In this document: positions 8,651-17,500 of the stretch, in pieces
Layout: each line of letters starts with the position of its first letter
Numbering within the stretch: position 1 is the first letter of the stretch
NCBI GenBank assembly: GCA_039960995.1
Contig: JBDVKF010000085.1
Location: forward strand, 1-64,000
DNA from: JABSSA01 sp039960995
GTDB lineage: Bacteria; Pseudomonadota; Alphaproteobacteria; Rhodobacterales; Rhodobacteraceae
Length of the DNA stretch: 64,000 bases
Direction: 5' to 3'
Made by a program: the position numbers and the translations under genes
Notes under the pieces: generated by a model
Seen by the model: the letters and a program-made list of their open reading frames with translations, nothing else
Databases searched by the model: none
Told to the model about the DNA's origin: nothing

Positions 8651-9100
8651 TTACTGACGAGTCACGCCACGCAACGGGACACCAGATCGGCAACCGAATC
8701 CGAGCTGTCCGATGCCTCGCACCCAAATGCTGTGTCTGGCATACAGATCATAAGGATCGCATGTTGTTTTCACATCCATCATAAGTGGCAACCACGTAAA
8801 CAAATCTAAGTACTCGCTTGCAGTATCCGGCCGACGGTCAGACGGCGCAATGAGGCAATCCGCCAAGACAGAAGCTTCCGTGGTATTCATGGTTCGGCAG
8901 ATGATCCTTTTGCCTACCAATAGATCTTCGACGGCGGCTGTTTTGGGTATGTTCAGGCCCCACGGCAATATAACCGTTCCATCTTGAAGGTGCAGAAGTC
9001 CATCTTTTGTCAGGTCTACAACGATGCTTTCTAACTCAGCCGCCGCTATTGGAGAGGCTAAAAGGACTGTGAAGACTAAATATCTGAGAATTTCATTCAT
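8651..9100 (-). CDS. Secreted hypothetical protein, possible degenerate SNase-like domain
   Basis: 149 residues with a signal peptide ending near AAAEL. The middle part (DGLLHLQDGTVILPWGLNIPK, then LLVGKRIICR and ADCLIA) recalls the core of the staphylococcal-nuclease fold, where an RLWGIDAPE-type strand is followed by a GxxVxC strand, but the catalytic Arg/Asp/Glu residues are not evident. That assignment is a weak inference from pattern. The gene lies beside the IS110 remnant and is lower in GC than the his genes. Confidence 0.5.
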   Translation of the reverse strand: MNEILRYLVFTVLLASPIAAAELESIVVDLTKDGLLHLQDGTVILPWGLNIPKTAAVEDLLVGKRIICRTMNTTEASVLADCLIAPSDRRPDTASEYLDLFTWLPLMMDVKTTCDPYDLYARHSIWVRGIGQLGFGCRSGVPLRGVTRQ

Positions 9101-9328
9101 TTACAAATCTTGCCTCCGGCAATGGTATTTCTCGTGACGCTAATCCCTGCCTTGTTGCATGGATGATGCTTGCGGCACAATTTTTCCTTAAATTTTGAAA
9201 AGCAGATGTTTGCTGCAGCGCAGAACAATGTCACTTCGGGCTCGAAGTATGCGTAATTGGGCTGCCTTTGTTGTGAGGTTGAGCTCCCGATAAGATCACA
9301 GGATGACTGTGAACAAGGGAGTTAGAAG
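9101..9328 (+). other. Non-coding left side of the IS110-family element
   Basis: No gene is visible between the hypothetical protein and the transposase. In IS110-family elements the non-coding end adjacent to the transposase start or end carries the bridge RNA that pairs with target and donor DNA, so this stretch is one place to look for it. A GGGAG ribosome binding site precedes the transposase ATG. The exact element end cannot be set from one copy because the family lacks long terminal inverted repeats. Confidence 0.35.
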
Positions 9329-10403
9329 ATGGAATATTTTGCCGGAATAGACGTATCGCTACGATCCTGTGCGCTTTGCATTGTTGATGGGAAGGACGTG
9401 GTGTTGTTTGAACGAGAGCTGGCCTGTGAAGTTGAAGACATTGCTGATTGCCTTACAAGCTTCGAGCATCCCATTGAACGGGTCGGCTTTGAGGCAGGTG
9501 CGATGAGCCAGCATTTGTTCTTCGGATTGCAGGCGGCAAGCTTTGATGTCGTGTGTATGGAGGCGCGTCAGGTGCATGCTGAACTGTCAGCAATGCGCAA
9601 CAAACCCGATAAGAATGACGCACGTGGCATCGCTCAGGTCCTGCGCACTGGGTGGTTCAGTCCAGTACATATGAAGAGCCGTGAGGCGCATGGTGTCCGC
9701 GCCTTACTCAGTACGCGCAAGGCATTACTGAAGAAAACAATGGATTTGGCCAATGAAGTGCGGGGGCTGTTAAAGATCTTTGGCATTCGTCTGCCCAAAA
9801 CCGTAAAACACGGCGGCTTTGATGGCATAGTGCGGCCATTGATCGAGATGGACGACGTTTTGGCACATGCTTTGGTGCCACTCCTGGATGCACGTTTGGT
9901 TTTGTATCAACACTTTCTGGAACTGGATCGTAGGGTGAAGCGCGCCGCTAGCGATGATGAGGTTTGCATGCGGATGATGACCGTCCCGGGCGTAGGGCCG
10001 ATAGCATCATTGACCTTCAAAGCCGCGGTTGACGATCCAACACGCTTCAAACGATCCCGAACGGTGGCTGCACATTTGGGGCTGACACCGCGACGATACC
10101 AGTCGGGTGAACAAGACAATCCTGGTCGGATATCAAAGGCTGGGGATCGGAACGTCCGCGCAACATTGTATGCCGCAGCAAATGCGTTGCTCATGCGAAC
10201 GATGGCTGGTTCACAGATCAAATCATGCTCTGCCCGACAGGCGATTGCGTAGCAATCTGCCGATAGGGGGCATGCGATTAATCCGCACCAAAGGCCGCCG
10301 TCGCGCGGTGGTCGCCGTTGCACGTAAACTCGCCGTCTTGCTCCACCGCATGTGGACAGACGGCACGGAATTCCGTCAGGACCAAGTGGGAGGCACGGCA
10401 TGA
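9329..10403 (+). pseudogene. IS110-family transposase, frameshifted near the C-terminus
   Basis: The first 299 codons are intact: RuvC-like DEDD residues at Asp8, Glu55, Asp94 and Asp97, then the C-terminal domain with VPGVGPI and the catalytic serine in GRISKAGDRN (Ser269). After TCA at 10223-10225 a stretch of 46 nt appears where about 6 nt are expected, bringing a TAG at 10250-10252. The conserved family tail (MRLIRTKGRRRAVVAVARKL then LHRMWTDGTEF) continues in another frame from 10272 to 10403. The extra DNA contains the inverted repeat GATTGC-GTA-GCAATC. The enzyme is therefore probably non-functional, although a 307-residue truncated product could be made. Confidence 0.85.
10226..10271. 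repeat. Short palindromic insertion inside the transposase gene
   Basis: About 40 nt extra relative to the expected reading frame. The centre is GATTGC-GTA-GCAATC, flanked by GGC/GCC (one bulged T) and by TGCCC/GGGCA, so the whole stretch can fold into one long hairpin. It shifts the transposase frame by +1. It resembles a REP-like or other small palindromic element; no second copy was seen in the window. Confidence 0.55.
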
Positions 10404-10795
10404 TCTAAAAACCAACCACATAACCTTGACGGGGTCGTCCCTCACCGGACGAGGTTCGTGGAAGAAGCCGAAAGTGTCTGCTGCGCAAAGTAAAGCGCGT
10501 CTCGAAGTAGGGCTCTCCACTGCCGATCCGACACATACATGCAGCGGTGCCATCACGGCATCAAATAGACTGCGAAGAGAAGCGTGACCCGGATGAGCGA
10601 CAACGACCCAACAGAAAGAAGAAAAACGAGCTTGATCCAAACACCCAATTAGAGAAGGAAACATTCGCTGCGCGATGCATCAAGGTCTGCTTTGTCGGTT
10701 TGGGAAGCTGGGTGAGTTGATGACGTAAAGGTCAAGGTAATTTGACGTTCAAGATCTTTCGTTATTCAACGGATCGACAGATTTCGCCCTTCGAC
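10404..10795. other. Gene-free stretch between IS110 remnant and hisH
   Basis: No supported coding region. The first 200 or so bases probably belong to the right end of the IS110 element; the rest separates it from the hisH stop codon. No clear terminator with a T run was found for the hisH transcript. Confidence 0.4.
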
Positions 10796-11437
10796 TTAGG
10801 GGGTCCAGCGTAAAAAGTTTGCGATCATGCGCAGGCCGTTATCGGCGCTTTTTTCCGGGTGGAATTGCATGCCGATCATCGTGTCGCGACCAACCACAGC
10901 CGTTACGTCGCCGCCATAATCCACATGGGCCAACCGGTGTTCGGGCCGCGCGACGTCAAAGTGATACGAGTGCACAAAATACGCGTGGTCGCCGGTTTCA
11001 ATACCGTCAAACACAGGGTGTGGATTGTCGATCACCAGATCGTTCCACCCCATATGAGGCACCTTCATCTGGGCGTCTTTGGGCTCGATCGGGACGACTT
11101 GGCCGTCGACCCATCCAAGTCCTTGGGTATCCGTGTATTCGCGCCCCCAAGATGCCATCAATTGCATGCCGACACAGATGCCCAAAAATGGGCGCCCGCG
11201 TGTTTCAACGGTTTCGCGCAAAGCGGCGTATAGCCCGCTTTCGCCTTGCAGCGCTGTCATGCAGGCCGGAAATGCGCCGTCTCCGGGCAGAACGATCCGG
11301 TCGGCGCGTGCGACAACATCGGCGTCGCTTGTCACGACAACTTCGCCTGCATCGACGTCCAACGCCATACGTTCAAACGCTTTTTGTGCTGAATGCAGGT
11401 TGCCGCTTTCGTAATCGATCAGTGCCGTAAGGCCCAT
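10796..11437 (-). CDS. hisH: Imidazole glycerol phosphate synthase glutamine amidotransferase HisH
   Basis: 213 residues of class I glutamine amidotransferase. The nucleophile is in FLGICVGMQLM, and the His-Glu pair is in MIGMQFHPEKSA. HisH releases ammonia from glutamine and channels it to HisF. I start at ATG 11437, which overlaps the hisB stop as TGATG; a TTG at 11440 is the alternative. The gene is translationally coupled to hisB. Confidence 0.95.
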   Translation of the reverse strand: MGLTALIDYESGNLHSAQKAFERMALDVDAGEVVVTSDADVVARADRIVLPGDGAFPACMTALQGESGLYAALRETVETRGRPFLGICVGMQLMASWGREYTDTQGLGWVDGQVVPIEPKDAQMKVPHMGWNDLVIDNPHPVFDGIETGDHAYFVHSYHFDVARPEHRLAHVDYGGDVTAVVGRDTMIGMQFHPEKSADNGLRMIANFLRWTP

Positions 11438-12024
11438 CAAAGTGCCCCTTTTGTCGATGGAATGCTGTCCGCCTGACGTGGATCGACGTCCAAGGCCTGA
11501 CGCAAGGCCCGTGCAACGGATTTGAAGGCAGCTTCGGCGATGTGGTGGCTGTTCAGCCCGTGCAGGGCGTCCACATGCAGGGTCAAGCCGCCATGGGTCG
11601 CAAAGGCCTGAAAGAACTCACGCACAAGTTCGGTATCAAACGTGCCGATCTTTGAGGTTGGAAATTCAACGTTCCACACCAAAAACGGGCGGCCAGAAAT
11701 ATCCAAGGCTGCGCGCACCAAGGCATCATCCATGGGCAACAGACAGCTACCATAGCGGAATATCCCGCGCTTTTCAGCCACGGCTTTGGTCAGGGCTTGC
11801 CCAAGCGCGATGCCAACGTCTTCGACACTGTGGTGATCATCGATGTGCAAATCGCCTTTGCAGCGCACCGTCATGTCGATCAGGGCATGGCGCGACAGTT
11901 GATCCAACATGTGATCAAAGAAACCAACACCGGTTTGATTGTCATAGCTGCCGGTTCCGTCAAGATTGATCTCGACCGAAATATCCGTTTCCGCTGTGGT
12001 TCGCGTGCTGCTGGCCTTACGCAT
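11437..12024 (-). CDS. hisB: Imidazoleglycerol-phosphate dehydratase HisB
   Basis: 195 residues, the monofunctional dehydratase (no fused phosphatase). Manganese-binding repeats are visible: GVGFFDHMLDQLSRHALIDM, DLHIDDHHSVEDVGIALGQAL, and the second-half THGGLTLHVDALHGLNSHHIAEAAFKS. It converts imidazole glycerol phosphate to imidazole acetol phosphate, directly after HisHF. It is the first his gene in this part of the minus strand, so its promoter should lie in 12025-12151, shared with the divergent RAM-domain gene. Confidence 0.96.
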   Translation of the reverse strand: MRKASSTRTTAETDISVEINLDGTGSYDNQTGVGFFDHMLDQLSRHALIDMTVRCKGDLHIDDHHSVEDVGIALGQALTKAVAEKRGIFRYGSCLLPMDDALVRAALDISGRPFLVWNVEFPTSKIGTFDTELVREFFQAFATHGGLTLHVDALHGLNSHHIAEAAFKSVARALRQALDVDPRQADSIPSTKGAL

Positions 12025-12151
12025 GGGGACGTCCTTATGTAACTGGCGTCTCTATAGGCTGTGCTTTTCGTGGGGCCAAGGACCTTGGGTGCTTGCGTGT
12101 GGTCACTGTGTTGTGTCAGCAATGGCCAACCGTTCAAATACGAGGCGCGCT

Positions 12152-12391
12152 ATGTCTACCTGTGTTTTTATCCAAATCCGCTGCAAACCCGGTCGCACAT
12201 ACAAGGTCGCAGAAGAAATTGCCCTGCGCGAAATCCATTCGGAATTGTATTCGACCAGCGGCGAGTTTGACCTGATGATGAAGGTTTATATCCCCGAAGA
12301 TGAGGATGTGGGGCACTACATCAATGACCGTCTGCTGGATATTGACGGTATCGAGCGGTCACTGACAACGATCACGTTCAAAGCGTTTTAA
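12152..12391 (+). CDS. Stand-alone Lrp/AsnC ligand-binding (RAM) domain protein
   Basis: 79 residues that match only the effector-binding RAM domain of Lrp/AsnC regulators (CVFIQIRCKPGRTYKVAEEIA, SGEFDLMMKVYIPEDEDVGHYI, then DIDGIERSLTTITFKAF). There is no DNA-binding helix-turn-helix. Such short proteins form ring-like oligomers and can bind amino acids. The start at MSTCVF is the only one matching the domain length. Divergent from hisB, which suggests but does not prove a link to amino-acid metabolism. Confidence 0.85.
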   Translation: MSTCVFIQIRCKPGRTYKVAEEIALREIHSELYSTSGEFDLMMKVYIPEDEDVGHYINDRLLDIDGIERSLTTITFKAF

Positions 12392-12427
12392 GTTATGGTG
12401 CAATGCCAAGTTTTAACAGGCTTGGAT

Positions 12428-12461
12428 CTTTTCTCACCAACCGACCAATTGGTGAGAAAAG
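12428..12461. terminator. Perfect 13-bp dyad downstream of the RAM gene
   Basis: CTTTTCTCACCAA (12428-12440) pairs exactly with TTGGTGAGAAAAG (12449-12461) over an 8-nt loop. A run of T within the left arm and A within the right arm gives a bidirectional terminator shape, but no separate T tract follows the stem on the plus strand. It could end the RAM transcript (plus) and the transcript from 13023 (minus), or be an operator. Confidence 0.45.
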
Positions 12462-12549
12462 CGCGAAAGTGGGCATCCCTGCAAAAGGCCGCGAAGGGCA
12501 GGAATGAGTCCAATAGGTCTGGTGTTACGGCCCGCACGAATTTGGGCTC

Positions 12550-13023
12550 CTAAAATCCAGGAGGTGGCTCACCTTTCCAAACCCCCATATATTCGACACC
12601 ACATCGTGCCAGCGCGTTGATAACTTTTGGCGGCACTTTTCTTGACCACATTGAACCACCGCCAACGTCTATCATGTCGTAGACAACAACAGGTTTTGTT
12701 TGACGGGGTATGGCCGCTATCCATGTAACATGCCACCCGAGCAAGCCAGAGATAACAATTTGAGTATCGCCCCATGGCCCACGAGAATTGTTATGTGCGG
12801 TCAATTCGACAGCGTTGTGGTCATTCCACATTCTGTCGATTGTTGTCTCTAAGTTAATGCAAGCAATTATTTGTGGACCCTGTTCATTATCCTCAAGTTG
12901 GTTCAATGCCGCAGCTGCAGATTCATCTGTTACAAATAACTTTTGTCGGAGATATGGCGTGGCTAAGTACAGCGAGAAAACCAACGCAACCAACGCAATT
13001 CCTCGAAGAAGTTTCATCATCAT
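12550..13023 (-). CDS. Membrane-anchored hypothetical protein
   Basis: 157 residues starting MMMKLLRGIALVALVFSLYLATPYLRQ, an N-terminal signal-anchor. The rest is soluble and probably periplasmic, with two Cys (IIACINLE and ARCGVEYMG) that could form a disulfide. It ends in a proline-rich tail. I do not recognise a family. The base composition is more AT-rich than the his and dcw genes, suggesting recent acquisition or weak selection. Confidence 0.5.
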   Translation of the reverse strand: MMMKLLRGIALVALVFSLYLATPYLRQKLFVTDESAAAALNQLEDNEQGPQIIACINLETTIDRMWNDHNAVELTAHNNSRGPWGDTQIVISGLLGWHVTWIAAIPRQTKPVVVYDMIDVGGGSMWSRKVPPKVINALARCGVEYMGVWKGEPPPGF

Positions 13024-13443
13024 GTCGTGACCAAAGTTTGGGTCGTGGGGCGTATAAATTTATTTAAGAGAAGCTGCGACGGCTTCAATACCTTCATTCC
13101 AAAAGCTCTTAACAGCCTATTCGCTTACATTTATCCAAGATCAACTTTGTCCACAAAACAGATTGCGGCCGCGGAATACGAGGCAGGGCAAGTTGTTTCG
13201 GCCATGCTTGATGCCAATCCAACTGCTTCGCGCAGGCCAATAGTGGGATTCAGAAAAGTCGTTGCATTGAGTCAACGATGTGAAGCTGTAGGAAACGGTT
13301 CCGTATGTAGTGGCGTTAAGCTGTTCGCTGCGCCTTGCTTTAGAGTGAGTACGGCAGGGTATGCAAGCAGGCAAGAAAGCAACTTTGTTGCGGAGCTATG
13401 AACAAGGGTTCTTGGCGGTTTTGGAAAATGATGCGCTGGCGGG
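13024..13443. other. Gene-free stretch
   Basis: Overlapping frames exist on both strands (13027-13401 plus, 13141-13374 minus) but neither has a ribosome binding site, a domain pattern or typical codon use. No RNA gene or clear repeat was identified. Confidence 0.4.
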
Positions 13444-14268
13444 TCAGATTTTGAACGTCATGCCTTCGCGTGCTAATTTGCCGTTTGGAAATTCGCGTTG
13501 GATCTGTGCTTCGACATTTGCCAATGCGTCATCATCCAGCAAGTATTTGTGGTGCACGCCGTACCATTCGCGCACGTTTGCTTGCCTTGCCAATTCGCCT
13601 GCGGCCTTCCAATGTGCATGGCCATACCCCTTGGCATCATTATAATTTTCGGGCGTATAGGTACAATCAAGCAAGGCGTAATCAGCGCCAGACATGAATT
13701 CAACAAAGGCATCGTCCAGCGTCGGGTCACCATGATCAAAGTCGCCACTGTAGACAATTGCATGATTGTTTTTGGCAATTCGATAGGCTGCATTTCCGCC
13801 GGGATGGGACAGTGGAATTGTCGCAAGCCGAATACCATCTTGCAATTCCATCTCTGCGTGCTGATCGATGACATTCAATGAAATGTCGGCCTTAAGATCG
13901 TCGCGTGTGATTGGGCATAGGGGCGCTGAAAACAATCGATCCAGCGCATCGTTCAGTGCTTTTGGCCCAAAAAGCGAGCTGCTCCACAGGCGAATCTGCC
14001 AATGTTCTTCGAATAAGGGGGCAAAGAAGGGCAGTCCCATTATATGATCATAGTGGAAATGCGTGAAAAACAGGTCGATCGCTTTGGGTTGGTTCGTGCG
14101 AACCAATTTTGCCCCCAGTTCGCAGATACCAGAGCCTGCATCAAAAATCAGATGACTGTTTCCGATATCCAAGTGATAGCAAGATGTTGCGCCGCCAAAA
14201 CCAGCACATGTCGCTGCCGTGTTCGGCAGCGAACCACGCGTTCCTAAAATCGTCAAAACTATGCTCAT
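13444..14268 (-). CDS. Metallo-beta-lactamase-fold hydrolase
   Basis: 274 residues. The zinc-binding motif HFHYDH lies at residues 70-75, followed by further ligands in IPLSHPGGN, YSGDFDHG and the C-terminal GVHHKY region. The N-terminus MSIVLTILGTRGSLPNT is typical of the group of beta-lactamase-fold hydrolases that includes cyclic-nucleotide phosphodiesterase-like and RNase Z-like proteins. The substrate cannot be told from sequence. It stands alone on the minus strand. The adjacent locus encodes an adenylate cyclase, so a phosphodiesterase role is worth testing, but this is only inference from position. Confidence 0.85.
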   Translation of the reverse strand: MSIVLTILGTRGSLPNTAATCAGFGGATSCYHLDIGNSHLIFDAGSGICELGAKLVRTNQPKAIDLFFTHFHYDHIMGLPFFAPLFEEHWQIRLWSSSLFGPKALNDALDRLFSAPLCPITRDDLKADISLNVIDQHAEMELQDGIRLATIPLSHPGGNAAYRIAKNNHAIVYSGDFDHGDPTLDDAFVEFMSGADYALLDCTYTPENYNDAKGYGHAHWKAAGELARQANVREWYGVHHKYLLDDDALANVEAQIQREFPNGKLAREGMTFKI

Positions 14269-14524
14269 AGAAAAGCCGAAGGTAAAAAAATTGACTGTGA
14301 TCGCGAGTTCTTATCAGTCGGGGGCAAACGCGATTACACGTATAAGTGTTTCTAGCATCGCGTAAAATTGCAAGTAATTCCGCATGTATTTGAGATTTTT
14401 GATTAGAATTTCTAACTCATTCTCAGCATGCCGTGCCATGGGGGCAGTATCATTTTATCCCTGTTCATAAGGCAAAATTGTGCATCGCTACGTGTTTGAA
14501 ACACAGCTTTGGTGGAAGGCACGG

Positions 14525-17500
14525 TTAGGCGGCAGGTTGCGCATTGGTTGTGACCGTGACATCGCTGTCGATGGCCAAGGTGGCCAAGACATCGCCACCA
14601 CCGACGAACTGATAAACAGTCAAGGTTGTGCCGTTTGCATCTGTCACGCTTGTTTCCGTGTCGACAAATTGGCCAGTCGCATCGTTAAGCAAGTTCAACT
14701 GATCAGATGCGTCCCCATACACCGACGCACTTTCAGGGAGCGCGTCATTCAGCAGGGTTTCCAGGTCCGTATCTGCCTCATCCGAAAAGGCCAGAACGTC
14801 GGAAAGGGACAATTCAAGCGTATTGGCCGCACCGTTTTCGATATCTAGCGCTTCGATGCCGCTTAGGTCGATAAGGTCCAAAGCGTCGTTGATGTCCCCG
14901 CCGTCAGAAAACGCGAGCCTGTCACGACCAGTTCCGCCATCGATTTCCGTTATTTGTCCCGCGGCAACAGATTGCACATTGGACAAATTGATAAGATCGT
15001 TGTCGGCCCCGGCGTAAAGATGATCCAACCCACCATCTGATGACAGGGTGTCGTCGCCAGCAAAGCCAAATATTAAATCTGTCCCCGCCGAGCCGCCCAA
15101 GTTGTCCGCTTGATCGCTGCCGAAAATCAGATCGCTTTGGTCTGATCCGGCTTCTGTTTGCGCGCTTTCCTGTTTGCTGATCGCTTCAGAGGCAAAAAGC
15201 TCTAATTCTATTGTCTCGCCGTCCAGTGAATAGGCTGCAGTTGCTGAAACTTGGTTTTCTGAGCCTAACAGGTTTTCGATGCCACTGATGTCAGCCAGAT
15301 TCAGAATTGCGGTGCTGCCATCTTCATTCAAAATGTTGTTGGTCAAAAAGGCGATTGTGCCAAAAGATTCGCCGTCTGCGGTCAATTCAACGGACAATTC
15401 AAAAATTTGAATTGCGTTTTCTTCGCCGCCAGATTCGGACTGAGAAACGGTAGAGATAACAGCGCCAATTGCACTGTCTTCGCTTGTTGTTGACACTTGG
15501 AATTCAATTGTCTGATCGCCAAAGTCGGTCAAACGATCAGAAACGACGAGGATATCTGCCGCTCCGGACGTGAAACCGCCGAATTCGTCCGTCACGACAA
15601 ATTCGAATACATCGCGGCCAAAGAAGTCGGTTGCGGGCGTGTATAAGAACGTATCGCCAGACACAGTCACAGTACCACCATTTGCGCTGAGCGCGTTGGC
15701 GGTAAAGGTTAAACTGTCGTTTGCATCCAAATCCTGCGCTATGAATGTTCCGGTTAAAGCTGTGCCCGTCGTTGTGGTTAACGTAATGTCGCCAACCGTT
15801 GGTAGGTCATTTGTTCCGGTCACATCGATTGTTATGGATTGATCCTGGCTGGCGCCTTCATCATCGGTAACCGTGGCGACAAATGTTTCTGTGATCGTTT
15901 GCCCTTCTTGTAACGCTTCGGCACGTTCATCCAATACATAGGTCCACTCACCTAAGGCGGTTATTGCGAAGGTTCCAAATTGACCGCTTCCACCGCCGGA
16001 CCAAACTGGAGTCGATTCAGAATCCGGATCGGTTGCGGCCAATTGCCCATTGGCTGAAACATTCGAATTCTCTGTGACGGCTCCTTCGACTTCAGACGCC
16101 GGGCTTGTGATGACGGGAGGGTCGTTCTGGTCCTGAACAATCACCGTCACGGTTTGAATGCTCGACGCCTCGTCCGGATCGCTGACCTGAATTGTGAATG
16201 TATCCGTGCCGTTAAAATTCGGATCGGGCGTATAGGACCAAGCCCCATCACTTGTGACAACGACGGTTCCGAAAGCGGCCCCTTGATCAAGGTTATATGT
16301 CAGCGGATCACCGTCGACATCGTTCCCGATGGCGGTGCCCAAAATGATTGTGTTTTCGACACCTTGGACGCTGACATCTTCAATGGTGGGGGCGTCATTG
16401 ACCGGTGTTACGTTTATCGTCACGGACCCAATTTCTATTCCGTCTGGCCCAGATACCGTGTACGCGAACGTATCTGTTCCGTTGAAATCGGGCGCGGGTT
16501 CATAAGAAAAACTGCCGTCCGGCCCGAGAACAACGGTACCATTGACTGGTAACGATGCAATTGCAAAAACACCGCCTGACTGGGTGCTGGGCAATTGCCC
16601 AGTCAACTCCGATCCATCGGCATCTTCTTGGGTCGTCAAAGTGACGTCGATACCGTCTGAGTCGTCGGTGTCCGGAATGTCTTGGTTGTTGTTCCCCTCA
16701 TCAAAGCGATCTTGGCGTGGTGGCTCGATGGAGGTTGGCGGCAGGGGAGCCAGTTCAGGCAGTTCCTCTCTGTCTTGATTGTCCAGATCGATGTTCGTAT
16801 CGTCGTCGCCTAGGGCGTCGCCTGATCGAGTATCTGAAAGTTGACGCTCTGAGGAGTTCAGTTCGATGAATTTCCCATCCAGAGAGAACCGCTGCAACGC
16901 TGCCTGATAGGCAGCCACGGCTTCGGCGATCAAGACATTGTCGGCTTGGTCATCAGCTTCTGTCCGTTCAACTTCTCGGGTTTCGCCTTCTTCTGTCGAC
17001 ACAATCCACTTTGTCGTCGTGGACGTGATCGTTGTGATAAGGTCTCCGTCCAGATGAAAAAGCGCAACTTTGCCTACGCTACCGTCTGGGTCGCGAGTCA
17101 ACGAAATTTCGGCCGTCGACACGCCATCTTTGGACTGAATGTCTGCCAGTACTGTTGTGCCGCGAATGCCCATGGTCGCAGCAGGCGTGTTGATATCCAT
17201 ACCGCCAGTCGCCGCCACTTTTCCGGCGATAAAGACAAACCCACCTTGGATCAGATTGAACGTGGCGCCGTTGTCTTGTGCATCGGGTGCATAGATCAAT
17301 TCATTGATCACCATTCGACTGTCAGCAGCCAGTGTGAATACGGTTCCGTCTACGAAGGTGATCGAAAGTTTGCTGTCAGCATCTGTTTGAACAACGTCGT
17401 TCTGAAAGATTTTGGTGGCGTCTTGAAGTGTCTCTGTAACGCCATCCGATCGTTGGACGGTAGCCTGTCCATCCAAAGCTTCAACCTGCCCAATGGGCAC

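Larger units (their letters stand above)
9200..10640 (+). mobile_element. IS110-family insertion sequence, inactive remnant (ends uncertain)
   Basis: The transposase is clearly IS110 family (DEDD plus serine recombinase). The outer limits given are approximate: no terminal inverted repeats or target duplications are expected for the family or seen here. About 230-390 bp after the coding region also lacks genes and probably belongs partly to the right end. The element lies between hisH and hisA and so separates genes that usually sit close together. Confidence 0.5.

Noticed and set aside
10278..10664. 128-codon minus-strand frame over the IS110 right side
   Set aside because: It is antisense to the displaced transposase tail and the non-coding end of the element; no supporting motif or ribosome binding site.
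13027..13401. 124-codon frame after the anchored hypothetical gene
   Set aside because: No ribosome binding site, no hydrophobic or domain pattern, and a competing minus-strand frame of similar quality over the same bases.
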